Shown one piece after another: positions 56,731 to 64,000 of a stretch of 64,000 nucleotides of DNA. A program made the translations under genes and the position numbers. The stretch's first letter is position 1; the number at the start of each line of letters is the position of its first letter. The notes under the pieces are model-generated. The model saw nothing but the letters and a program-made list of their open reading frames with translations, had not been told where the DNA came from and made no database searches. Source of the stretch: Helicovermis profundi (GTDB lineage Bacteria; Bacillota; Clostridia; Peptostreptococcales; Acidaminobacteraceae); NCBI RefSeq assembly GCF_033097505.1, contig NZ_AP028654.1, positions 1,694,001 through 1,758,000 on the forward strand, in the 5' to 3' direction.

Positions 56731-56751
56731 ACTACACAGTCTAGACTTTTT
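56728..56751 (+). terminator. Terminator of the HigBA module
   Basis: TAGACT-ACAC-AGTCTA, then GAC and T7. Confidence 0.65.
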
Positions 56752-56782
56752 TTCTATACACTATTTTAAAAATCATGTCAGA

Positions 56783-56901
56783 TAACGTTCCCGCAATTTC
56801 CGTCGTATCCCTACCTTTGCTTCGATTTATTTTTTAAGTTCATATCTAAGAAAATCACAAATTCTTTAGACACTACGGATATGAAGGAAACTGTCGTGTT
56901 A
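56783..56901 (-). other. attC-like site 8
   Basis: CGCAATTTCC with GGAAACTG-T-CG (one A-C mismatch). Its TAA also serves as the stop codon of the cassette gene at 56899. Confidence 0.78.
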
Positions 56902-57681
56902 TGTGATGTTTAGGTGGCTTTTGTGATTATTTATTGAGTTTAAGATTATTTCTAAATATTTTTTGTATCCTCCCTTAAAACTCATTCCACGAGGATGCAA
57001 TGTCCAATATAGTAATCGGTTATCTTTTAAAGTAAGTTTCCATACATACTCATTTAATTCTTCTCTATTAACAATGTTACTTTCACCTATAAATTCTTCC
57101 AAACCACATCTATCGCCCCAGTTCATTACTATATAAATATCTGGATTTAATGCATATGAAAAATTACTAATGTTATCAAAAATACCTGTTTCCATTTTCA
57201 ACTCATTATACTTTTTCTTGTCTATTACTTTACTCTTTTTATTCAATGTTGCCATTTTTTCTAATGCATTAGTATTTCCCCAAGCAAATGCATTCAAAGA
57301 CTTATTATTGCTTTCAATATTTAAGTTAGTCTCAAAACCAAGGTAACCCATATCATTTAACCTAAATTGCATATTAAATACAAATCTCCAAAACGGAGAC
57401 CTCTTACCGTTGTCACTCCACTGACCAATATGATCTGTATTAGATAAACAAACAGTAGTTTTTCCAATGTAATAATCATAATTATTCATAGCTTCTTCGA
57501 TACTAATCCATCCTAAAGTGTCTATTCCGAGATAGCATATACGTAATTTTGCGTTCATGTACTCGGTACCAATACCTGGTATATGAGGTGCTGATAAATT
57601 ATTTATATCTGTTATATTTGCTATATTCTTTGAGAATTTTTTTACTATAGGATTATATACTTCATATATTTTTTCAATCAA
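56899..57681 (-). CDS. Uncharacterised cassette protein, possibly UDG-superfamily-like
   Basis: 260 residues from a TTG start after AGGAGG. APHIPGIG followed by RICYLGIDTLGW, then AWGNTNALEK and near the end TLHPRGMSFKGGY. The order of a GxG/ligand loop, a central AWGN strand and a late HPxG motif recalls the uracil-DNA glycosylase fold, but the match is weak and catalytic residues cannot be assigned. The stop codon is provided by the attC, a typical cassette trait. Confidence 0.5.
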   Translation of the reverse strand: MIEKIYEVYNPIVKKFSKNIANITDINNLSAPHIPGIGTEYMNAKLRICYLGIDTLGWISIEEAMNNYDYYIGKTTVCLSNTDHIGQWSDNGKRSPFWRFVFNMQFRLNDMGYLGFETNLNIESNNKSLNAFAWGNTNALEKMATLNKKSKVIDKKKYNELKMETGIFDNISNFSYALNPDIYIVMNWGDRCGLEEFIGESNIVNREELNEYVWKLTLKDNRLLYWTLHPRGMSFKGGYKKYLEIILNSINNHKSHLNIT

Positions 57682-57704
57682 TTTCCTGCCTCCTAAATTT
57701 TACA

Positions 57705-57823
57705 TAACGTTCCCACAGTTACCGTCGTATCCATATTTTTTATTTCAATTTATACTTTAAGTTCATATATAAGTAATTAGTAATCTCTTTAAACACGAGG
57801 ATATGAAGGGAACTGGTGTGTTA
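57705..57823 (-). other. attC-like site 9
   Basis: CACAGTTACC with GGGAACTG-G-TG (the A-T variant). Identical to site 15; belongs to HicAB cassette copy 1. Confidence 0.82.
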
Positions 57824-57840
57824 GAGAGCGTTTAAATCGT

Positions 57841-57869
57841 TTGACTCATTAATAAAACACGTGTATAAT
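57841..57869 (+). promoter_or_regulatory. Promoter of hicAB copy 1
   Basis: TTGACT, 17-bp spacer, TATAAT on the plus strand, 18 bp after site 9. The palindrome ACACGTGT overlaps the -10 region and is a possible HicB operator. Confidence 0.8.
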
Positions 57870-57938
57870 GTACGTATAGGATGAAAGTTTTTCTTTTTAG
57901 GTTTTGTTTTTATTCTAAATAATTAATTGGAGGGAATA

Positions 57939-58145
57939 ATGAACTCTCGTTCTTATAACTCAAAAGAACTACTTAAAATACTTTTAAATGATGGATGGAA
58001 AGTTATTAGAATCAAAGGTTCTCATCACCAACTTAGACATCCTCATAAAGATGGCTTAGTTACTATTCCACATCCTAAAAAAGATTTACCTCGTAAAACT
58101 ATCGAAAGTATTCTAAAACAAGCTGGTTTAAAAAAATTTAGTTAG
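57939..58145 (+). CDS. hicA: HicA toxin, copy 1
   Basis: 68-residue HicA mRNA interferase of double-stranded RNA-binding fold with the catalytic His in IKGSHHQLRHP and GLVTIPHP. ATG after TTGGAGG. Antisense to the cassette direction, with its own promoter. Confidence 0.9.
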   Translation: MNSRSYNSKELLKILLNDGWKVIRIKGSHHQLRHPHKDGLVTIPHPKKDLPRKTIESILKQAGLKKFS

Positions 58146-58180
58146 CTTATTATAATTAATACATGAAAGTAGGTGCTACT

Positions 58181-58588
58181 ATGTACAAAGATAGATATAT
58201 TTTTCCAGCAATTTTTCATTATGCCGACGATGGCATATCTGTTGAATTTCCAGACTTAGCAGGATGTTTTTCATATGGAAGCAATGATATAGAAGCTGTT
58301 TCCAATGCCAAAGAAGCTTTAGAATTACACCTTTACGGTCTTGAAGACGATAATGAAATTATCCCTAATCCAAGCAATATTCAACACATTAAACACTCTG
58401 AGAATGAAACAATCGTGCTAATTGATGTATGGATGATATCAGTTAGAGACTATATGAAAAATAAAGCTGTTAAGAAAACTTTAACAATTCCTAAATGGTT
58501 AAACGATGTTGCTATTGAAAACAAAGTTAATTTTTCGCATTTATTACAACTCGCAATTAAAGACTATTTAGGTATTCACAAAGACTAA
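58181..58588 (+). CDS. hicB: HicB antitoxin
   Basis: 135 residues starting MYKDRYIFPAIFHY (AGGTG upstream). N-terminal RNase H-like HicB domain (GISVEFPDLAGC, EALELHLYGLEDD) and a C-terminal DNA-binding segment (KKTLTIPKWLNDVAIE) probably of ribbon-helix-helix type. Neutralises HicA and represses the promoter at 57841. Confidence 0.88.
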   Translation: MYKDRYIFPAIFHYADDGISVEFPDLAGCFSYGSNDIEAVSNAKEALELHLYGLEDDNEIIPNPSNIQHIKHSENETIVLIDVWMISVRDYMKNKAVKKTLTIPKWLNDVAIENKVNFSHLLQLAIKDYLGIHKD

Positions 58589-58592
58589 TTTT

Positions 58593-58614
58593 GACCTCAA
58601 TTGAGGTCTTTTTT
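58593..58614 (+). terminator. Terminator of hicAB
   Basis: GACCTCAA/TTGAGGTC followed by T6. Confidence 0.85.
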
Positions 58615-58636
58615 ATTTCCAGATTTTAATGCTCGC

Positions 58637-58755
58637 TAACGTTCCCGCAGTTTCCGTCGTAGCCTATCTTTGCTTCGATTAAATTTTTAAAATCTATATC
58701 CAAGTAACTCAATATCTCTTTAATCGCAAGGGATATGATGGGAACTGACGTGTTA
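58637..58755 (-). other. attC-like site 10
   Basis: CGCAGTTTCC with GGGAACTG-A-CG. Belongs to NC4. Confidence 0.8.
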
Positions 58756-59250
58756 TCTGAAGGTGTTGCATGTTTTAAAACACATTATTTTTTTCATTCA
58801 CTTAAAACATTTGATCAAACAAGTCATTTTTCGCGAGCAATTACTTCACTTTCTTAATAAAAAATTAACGCGTCGCACCTAAAACCTTCAATTCTAAATA
58901 AAATGTTTTTCGCGAACAATTGCTCTACTTTCTTAATGAAAAGTTAACGCGTCGCATTTAAAACCTTCAATCCAAACTAAAATATCTTTCGTGAACATTT
59001 ACTCTACTTTCTAACTGCAAAAGTGGCGCGTCGCATTTAAAACCCTCAGCTCAATCTAAAATTTTTTTCGTGAACATTTGCTCCACTTTCTTAAATACAA
59101 ATCTAGCGCGTCGCACTTAAAGAGCATAATTTAGCAAAAGTTATTTCAACCAATTATAACATTTTATCAAACAATAGTAATGTTTTTTTCTCTCTATGCC
59201 ATATAAATAACTATATTTTTTGTTGCATATTATAATGTAATTCTTTCAGA
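58756..59250. repeat. Non-coding cassette NC4 with four 79-bp tandem repeats
   Basis: 495 bp, one unit fewer than the others. Repeat cores near 58867, 58946, 59025 and 59105. Starts with TTGCATGTTTTAAAA and ends with TTGTTGCATATTATAATG, as in the other family members. Confidence 0.85.
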
Positions 59251-59370
59251 TAACGTTCCCGCAATTTCCGTCGTATCCCTATCTTTGTTTCGATTTATTC
59301 CTTAATTTTCATATCCAAGCAAATCGCAATCTCTTTAAACACATGGGATATGAAGGAAATTGACGTGTTA
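59251..59370 (-). other. attC-like site 11
   Basis: CGCAATTTCC with GGAAATTG-A-CG. Belongs to the membrane protein cassette. Confidence 0.82.
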
Positions 59371-59404
59371 CATGCAGTCTTTTTCGTTGAAAAACACGGT
59401 TCTT

Positions 59405-60436
59405 TTATTCCGAATTTTCATTATCTTCGTACTTCTTCTTTATCTCATCATGTAAACCTTTGAACATGTTGATATCTTCATCATCAAAATAATTCATAAC
59501 TTCACTTGTCATTTTATATTCAAGATGGTAATCCTTGAACATTTGAGTATTCTTACATACATAATCTAATGAAAGTTGTATCGTTGACTCAAAAGTAGCT
59601 GCTAGATTAACTTTAATTGTCGAATCCACACTTGCACTATTTATTTCAATCAAGTATCCATCTACTTTTTCTTCAATATCTGAGCAATTCTGTTTTGCAA
59701 TTACTAGATGATTGTATTGTGTGTACATAGTTGTTAGCATTTCACTACTAGGATTGAAAGTACTGTTATCAGAGAATTCTTTTAAATTTTTATCATATTC
59801 GATGCAAATGAATTCTAATTTATTAATAAGTCTAGTATTTAAAACTTTAAAATCTAACAACACTGTTGTGTATTCTTGAAATATATCTTTCTCATTTTTT
59901 ATATCTTTCATTTTTTTCATTTGAGTTGTAATACTAGTCAAATTATTATTCAAGTTTTCGTTAAATAGTCGAATATTCTTTTGAATATAATGAAACTTTA
60001 TGATTGATAACTTTAACTCATTGAATTCTTTTTCATCTTCTCTTTTCATTCTTCCGATATTCATATCATTTGCTATTTTCCCATTCTTATAAGCCATCAA
60101 ACCTAAGAAAATTGTTCCAAAAACCTGTAATATTTTTAATATGTCATTTGATTCAATTAGAATCTGACCCTTCAAAAATCCTCTAAACAATTCAAGTATA
60201 TTAACGAAATTACTTGAGCCTACAAAAACTATTAAAACTAAATAAAGTATGAAATTATTTAGTTCTTCTTTGTATATTGAATAAATCACACCAATTATAC
60301 TAAAAACGCCAAAAACATAACGTATTTCGGCTAGTTTAGATTTAAGCGTCATAATCAATATACAGATTATTATAATCAAAAGCGTTATCATAAATGTTCG
60401 TACATTATTGAATTGTTTTATTTTTCTTATTTTCAA
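59405..60436 (-). CDS. Uncharacterised membrane and coiled-coil protein (cassette gene)
   Basis: 343 residues: about four spans in the first 130 residues (TFMITLLIIIICILIMTL, FGVFSIIGVIYSI, FILYLVLIVFVG, ILQVFGTIFLGLMAY) and a long helical cytoplasmic part (MKREDEKEFNELK onward) ending in an acidic tail. No family recognised. The layout, spans plus a helical sensor-like domain, is frequent in phage-defence and stress cargo, but nothing specific supports that here. Confidence 0.6.
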   Translation of the reverse strand: MKIRKIKQFNNVRTFMITLLIIIICILIMTLKSKLAEIRYVFGVFSIIGVIYSIYKEELNNFILYLVLIVFVGSSNFVNILELFRGFLKGQILIESNDILKILQVFGTIFLGLMAYKNGKIANDMNIGRMKREDEKEFNELKLSIIKFHYIQKNIRLFNENLNNNLTSITTQMKKMKDIKNEKDIFQEYTTVLLDFKVLNTRLINKLEFICIEYDKNLKEFSDNSTFNPSSEMLTTMYTQYNHLVIAKQNCSDIEEKVDGYLIEINSASVDSTIKVNLAATFESTIQLSLDYVCKNTQMFKDYHLEYKMTSEVMNYFDDEDINMFKGLHDEIKKKYEDNENSE

Positions 60437-60491
60437 TGTTTATTTACCTCCAATTTTTTAATAAAGATCAGACTTAGAAAATTATTGCATG

Positions 60492-60609
60492 TAACGTTCC
60501 CGCAATTTCCGTCGTATCCCTATCTTTGTTTCGATTTACTCTTTAAATTCAAATCCAATTTAATCACAATCTCTTTAAACACTGGGATATGAAGGGAATT
60601 GGCGTGTTA
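60492..60609 (-). other. attC-like site 12
   Basis: CGCAATTTCC with GGGAATTG-G-CG. Belongs to the alpha/beta-hydrolase cassette. Confidence 0.8.
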
Positions 60610-60653
60610 GCTGATGGTCGTGAGCATTCACTTTTAATTATAATTAAACCAAA

Positions 60654-61220
60654 CTACTTATTAATAAACTTGTATATATAATTACTAATATTTAAAAGTA
60701 GCTCTAGGCTATCAACATAATCGTCCTTTTCTAAATCGTGATTAGCACCTTCAATAATTTTTAAATTCACATTTTTATTATTAGAAATCATATCAATATG
60801 CTCTTGTTTAAAACCTTCATCATTAGTTCCAACTATAACCATACTATCCGTCTTATTTATACCTTCTACACATTCAGCCCACGGAGTCAAAAAAATATGT
60901 TTTTGATTATATTTTTCAAACTCTTTTCTAATTACATTTTGAATATAAGTCCCAAGACATTTTCCAATAAAGATTAGATGCTTATACTCTTTTTTATCTA
61001 AAGCTTTTCTTACAGCTTCTTTAACTTCTTTTATTAAAAGCAAATATGTATCATTATTAAATTCAACTTTTTTATCAATTCTTTGAAAACCGTATTCAAT
61101 AGCTAAAACATCATATCCAGATTGAACTGATACGTTATATGAATAATATAAAAGTGGAGCAAATGTTGTATAAGTGCCACCAGGTAATAAAACCACCAAG
61201 GTATCTTTATCTTGTATCAT
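60654..61220 (-). CDS. Alpha/beta-hydrolase-like protein with Cys at the nucleophile elbow
   Basis: 188 residues. VVLLPGGTY (oxyanion region), FIGKCLGTYIQ (G-x-C-x-G elbow where most members have Ser), an acidic strand VIVGTNDEG, and the final EGANHDLE with the catalytic His. Cys nucleophiles are known in dienelactone hydrolases. Small single-domain form; substrate unknown. Cassette sense. Confidence 0.7.
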   Translation of the reverse strand: MIQDKDTLVVLLPGGTYTTFAPLLYYSYNVSVQSGYDVLAIEYGFQRIDKKVEFNNDTYLLLIKEVKEAVRKALDKKEYKHLIFIGKCLGTYIQNVIRKEFEKYNQKHIFLTPWAECVEGINKTDSMVIVGTNDEGFKQEHIDMISNNKNVNLKIIEGANHDLEKDDYVDSLELLLNISNYIYKFINK

Positions 61221-61360
61221 CAATTCATTTTTTATTTTTACACCCCCAATTTGATTTTATCTCTATAAATTCCATATATATTTTACTCCTTTGATGCCTA
61301 ATATAAATATAAATCCACACAAAGTTTTTGAATTATATTCTACTTTGTTAGACTGTAAGC

Positions 61361-61477
61361 TAACGTTCCCGCAGTTTCCGTCGTATCCTATCTTTGATTC
61401 ATTATATTTTTTAAGTTCATATATATGTAAATCTCAACCCTTTTAATCACGAGGATATGAAGGGAATTGTCGTGTTA
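61361..61477 (-). other. attC-like site 13
   Basis: Identical by eye to site 3; belongs to RES cassette copy 2. Confidence 0.82.
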
Positions 61478-61488
61478 GAAGAAGTTTC

Positions 61489-62160
61489 TCAAATTATTTG
61501 ATACTTAATACTCTTAATCTCAACGGTTTTAATACTATTACATTTAACTATTTGATCACTAAATAAAGTAAGATTACATTTTTCTGGATTTTGATCAAAT
61601 AATGAACTAAAATATAACACTCCACCCAAACCTTCTGATTTTATCAATTCAGCGAAATATTGCATTGGTAAATAATCAAAAGATGATTCAACCTTAGAGA
61701 ACGACCTAGAGAACATCCCACCCAATAATAAAATAAAAGACGATAGATTAAAATCCGCACTATAATCAGAAATAGCATGTTTATCTGTTAAATTTACAAT
61801 CTTTATATCTTCAGTTAGTTCAAATTCAGCAATTTCTATTTTTGTTCTAGCATTTGGTCTTAATTCCGAAACTACTGTTTCAATATCCGTCGCTAAATAA
61901 AAATGATTTATTCCATAAGAATTGAATCTACCCAATGACTTTATAGTACTATTTGGCATCATCATATCTACAACTTCATATGGTTTCTGAATATCATCAC
62001 GAATTCTACCACGGTAATATTTTTCGCCTTTTTTTAGTTCAAAAGTTTTATTAAAAATAACACTTTTGAGGCAATCAATGATATCTTTATCAACAAAATA
62101 CCTATTTGTTGTTTTAATTGATTTGGTAAATTTTTTAAGAACTTCATATTCTCTATCCAT
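61489..62160 (-). CDS. RES domain protein, copy 2 (cassette gene)
   Basis: Same 223-residue protein as copy 1, and the DNA is identical by eye from 61361 to about 62214 (offset 8253). The identity stops exactly at the ends of the flanking attC-like sites, so the whole cassette was duplicated or captured twice recently. Function as for copy 1: a possible NAD+-degrading enzyme without a visible antitoxin. Confidence 0.8.
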   Translation of the reverse strand: MDREYEVLKKFTKSIKTTNRYFVDKDIIDCLKSVIFNKTFELKKGEKYYRGRIRDDIQKPYEVVDMMMPNSTIKSLGRFNSYGINHFYLATDIETVVSELRPNARTKIEIAEFELTEDIKIVNLTDKHAISDYSADFNLSSFILLLGGMFSRSFSKVESSFDYLPMQYFAELIKSEGLGGVLYFSSLFDQNPEKCNLTLFSDQIVKCNSIKTVEIKSIKYQII

Positions 62161-62204
62161 AAATACCCACTTTTGAATATTATTACAATTTGAAAAATTT
62201 CTGC

Positions 62205-62324
62205 TAACGTTCCCGCAATTTCCGTCGTATCCCTATCTTTACTTCGTTTTATCTTTTAAAACTCATATACAATTTAATCTCAAACTCTTTAAACACAAGG
62301 GATATGAAGGAAATTGATGTGTTA
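62205..62324 (-). other. attC-like site 14
   Basis: CGCAATTTCC with GGAAATTG-A-TG (one G-T pair). Belongs to the kinase cassette. Confidence 0.8.
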
Positions 62325-62336
62325 GACGAAGGTTTT

Positions 62337-63515
62337 CTACGGTATCCATTTTCCAACTATAGACTGTTCAAATGCTTCTCTTATTTCTACTATAGATGAA
62401 TAACGCTCAGAAATTTTATCAGATATACCTTTATTTATAAACTCATTTAAGGTGCTATTCGGTTTTAGTTTTATCTTTTTTCTACCTGTCATTATAAAGT
62501 AAATTAAACGAGTTAAAGCAAATGTTTCATGTTCAATTTTATAATCCTTAAAATTTCCGTACATTGCTAATTTAGGGTCGTTTAATGAGCCTTTGAACTC
62601 TGTAGATAAACTAGTCAAGTTACTATTTTTTCTTTTAACCAACCCAAAATCTGAAATTTTTATAACTTCAACATCGTGGTATATCTTAAGCAATATATTT
62701 GTCGTACTTATATCTCGATGGAGTAATCCTTGACTATGAATATAGTCTAATCCTTTGAATACTTGTCTTACAAATGAAATTCGTTGACTAAATTTCACTT
62801 TGTCATTATTACTTAATATGTATTTATCCATAGTAATATCTGCATATTCCATCGTATATTCTAAATCATCAACATTAAATTTGTAAACTTCTAATACATA
62901 TGGTGAATTCAATTTATTCATTTCATTAAATTCTTCTTTAAATCTAATAATTTCCTTATCCTCTAAATCTACCTTGGCTTTTTTCAAAGCAAAAGTTTTA
63001 TTGTAAAATTCATCTTTATACTTATATACATTTGCATATGAACCATCACCAATCATTTTAAGTTCATACGCTTTCATTACATCGTTAACTCTAACTGTAT
63101 TTTTAAGTGAAAAAATAGCTTCATATTCTTTTAAAACAATTTTTTCAAATTCCTCTGGAATTGGGCTTCCACCTGAAGAATCAAGAAATAATTTACATTT
63201 TTCAATAACAACTGAATAGTATTCCGTAATTGAAAATTCATATTCAGTGTTAATCAAAGCTCTACAGACATTTTCGTATTCATCTATTATGTGAATAAAG
63301 TCTCTACTCGGATCAGCCCAATAATGTAAATTTCTCAATGCGCTATTAATATTAGCAAAATGCCAAAATAATAGACTGTGATAGACTGAAAATAATTCTT
63401 TCATAATTAAATTTTCTATAGCTTCATAGTTAGTAGAATATAAATCTTTATTAGATAATTCTATAGAATTATTCCACTCTAATAATTTTTGCTCAATATA
63501 TTTTAATCGGTCCAT
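62337..63515 (-). CDS. Protein kinase-like cassette protein
   Basis: 392 residues. The first 150 form an unassigned helical domain. The kinase domain follows: IGDGSYANVYKY (glycine loop), FALKKAKVD (Lys), LLHRDISTTNILL (catalytic loop) and KISDFGLV (metal Asp). All catalytic residues are present. Hanks-type kinases with an extra N-terminal domain are known in defence and signalling systems; no partner gene is in the cassette. AAGGAG before the ATG. Confidence 0.8.
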   Translation of the reverse strand: MDRLKYIEQKLLEWNNSIELSNKDLYSTNYEAIENLIMKELFSVYHSLLFWHFANINSALRNLHYWADPSRDFIHIIDEYENVCRALINTEYEFSITEYYSVVIEKCKLFLDSSGGSPIPEEFEKIVLKEYEAIFSLKNTVRVNDVMKAYELKMIGDGSYANVYKYKDEFYNKTFALKKAKVDLEDKEIIRFKEEFNEMNKLNSPYVLEVYKFNVDDLEYTMEYADITMDKYILSNNDKVKFSQRISFVRQVFKGLDYIHSQGLLHRDISTTNILLKIYHDVEVIKISDFGLVKRKNSNLTSLSTEFKGSLNDPKLAMYGNFKDYKIEHETFALTRLIYFIMTGRKKIKLKPNSTLNEFINKGISDKISERYSSIVEIREAFEQSIVGKWIP

Positions 63516-63547
63516 TTATTTCTCCTTGTAAGTTGAAATCTTTCGTC

Positions 63548-63666
63548 TAACGTTCCCACAGTTACCGTCGTATCCATATTTTTTATTTCAATTTATACTT
63601 TAAGTTCATATATAAGTAATTAGTAATCTCTTTAAACACGAGGATATGAAGGGAACTGGTGTGTTA
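63548..63666 (-). other. attC-like site 15
   Basis: Identical by eye to site 9 (CACAGTTACC and GGGAACTG-G-TG); belongs to HicAB cassette copy 2. Confidence 0.82.
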
Positions 63667-63683
63667 GAGAGCGTTTAAATCGT

Positions 63684-63712
63684 TTGACTCATTAATAAAA
63701 CACGTGTATAAT
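63684..63712 (+). promoter_or_regulatory. Promoter of hicAB copy 2
   Basis: Same TTGACT-17-TATAAT promoter as at 57841. Confidence 0.8.
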
Positions 63713-63781
63713 GTACGTATAGGATGAAAGTTTTTCTTTTTAGGTTTTGTTTTTATTCTAAATAATTAATTGGAGGGAATA

Positions 63782-63988
63782 ATGAACTCTCGTTCTTATA
63801 ACTCAAAAGAACTACTTAAAATACTTTTAAATGATGGATGGAAAGTTATTAGAATCAAAGGTTCTCATCACCAACTTAGACATCCTCATAAAGATGGCTT
63901 AGTTACTATTCCACATCCTAAAAAAGATTTACCTCGTAAAACTATCGAAAGTATTCTAAAACAAGCTGGTTTAAAAAAATTTAGTTAG
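63782..63988 (+). CDS. hicA: HicA toxin, copy 2
   Basis: Identical to the copy at 57939-58145, including leader and promoter (offset 5843). The identity continues to the last base of the window, so an identical hicB is expected just beyond it. Having two copies of the same toxin-antitoxin cassette would let either antitoxin protect against loss of the other. Confidence 0.9.
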   Translation: MNSRSYNSKELLKILLNDGWKVIRIKGSHHQLRHPHKDGLVTIPHPKKDLPRKTIESILKQAGLKKFS

Positions 63989-64000
63989 CTTATTATAATT

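Larger units (their letters stand above)
51319..64000 (-). mobile_element. Integron-type gene cassette array
   Basis: Fifteen related sites of 117-120 bp, all in the same direction, separate payloads of about 0.4-1.2 kb. The site belongs to the payload on its high-coordinate side, as shown by two duplicated cassettes (RES and HicA). The cassette sense is therefore the minus strand, with the attC at the 3' end of minus-strand genes. The three toxin-antitoxin payloads face the other way. No integrase gene or attI is in the window; both would be expected beyond 64000. Confidence 0.82.

Noticed and set aside
52592-59250. CRISPR array suggested by regular repeats
   Set aside because: The 79-bp units are tandem and contiguous without unique spacers, the copies are diverged, and no cas genes are present.

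Overview
The window is AT-rich, Gram-positive-type chromosome: strong Shine-Dalgarno sites, TTG/GTG starts, rho-independent terminators, CCA-encoded tRNAs, a GlnK/GlnL-like two-component pair, separate accB-accC-accD-accA genes and a polA-coaE pair. A four-gene NAD(P)-linked [FeFe]-hydrogenase and a candidate selenoprotein point to an anaerobic clostridial-type Firmicute. No rRNA or other decisive marker is present, so the genus is not assigned.

Positions 1-47.6 kb are mostly core chromosome, nearly all on the minus strand. From high to low coordinates: a secreted 5'-nucleotidase with LysM (45.9-47.6 kb); a YibE/F-like membrane protein; an ECF sigma factor with a fused anti-sigma/DUF4349 partner and a SIMPL protein, preceded by a matching ECF promoter; polA, coaE, a tRNA-Leu and a panE-like gene; an IS110-family element; a stress protein; the hydrogenase operon hndABCD-like on the plus strand (27.1-31.6 kb); pgi and glcK; c-di-GMP genes (HD-GYP and GGDEF-EAL); a nitrate/sulfonate-type ABC importer; the acc operon; and a salvage operon (5.9-11.6 kb) with a GntR regulator, methylthioadenosine deaminase, MtnA, a methylthioinosine-type phosphorylase, a class II aldolase and a methionine gamma-lyase-like enzyme. 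This operon looks like an inosine-route version of the methylthioadenosine/5-deoxyadenosine to DHAP shunt. It is followed by hypothetical genes, xpt, the GlnK/GlnL-like pair and a partial nhaC that follows a probable Na+ (DUF1646-type) riboswitch.

The accessory region starts at a tRNA-Leu (47.8 kb) whose 3' end is duplicated downstream. It holds a thioredoxin-fold gene with an in-frame TGA exactly where a CxxC cysteine is expected plus a SECIS-like hairpin (candidate selenoprotein), an aldo/keto reductase fragment, a YolD-like gene and a second, nearly identical IS110 copy.

From 51.3 kb to the end of the window lies the main discovery: an integron-type gene cassette array. Fifteen attC-like sites of about 118 bp, all in one orientation, share TAAC/GTTA ends, a 17-bp inner arm with covarying pairs and an extrahelical base. 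They separate single-function payloads: acetyltransferases, RES proteins, toxin-antitoxin modules, a kinase, an alpha/beta-hydrolase and orphan genes. Two duplicated cassettes have copies that begin and end exactly at the site ends, which fixes the cassette boundaries and the array direction (minus strand). No integrase is visible; by polarity it should lie beyond position 64000. Four cassettes have no convincing gene and instead carry 4-5 tandem copies of a 79-bp repeat, an apparently undescribed non-coding cassette family.
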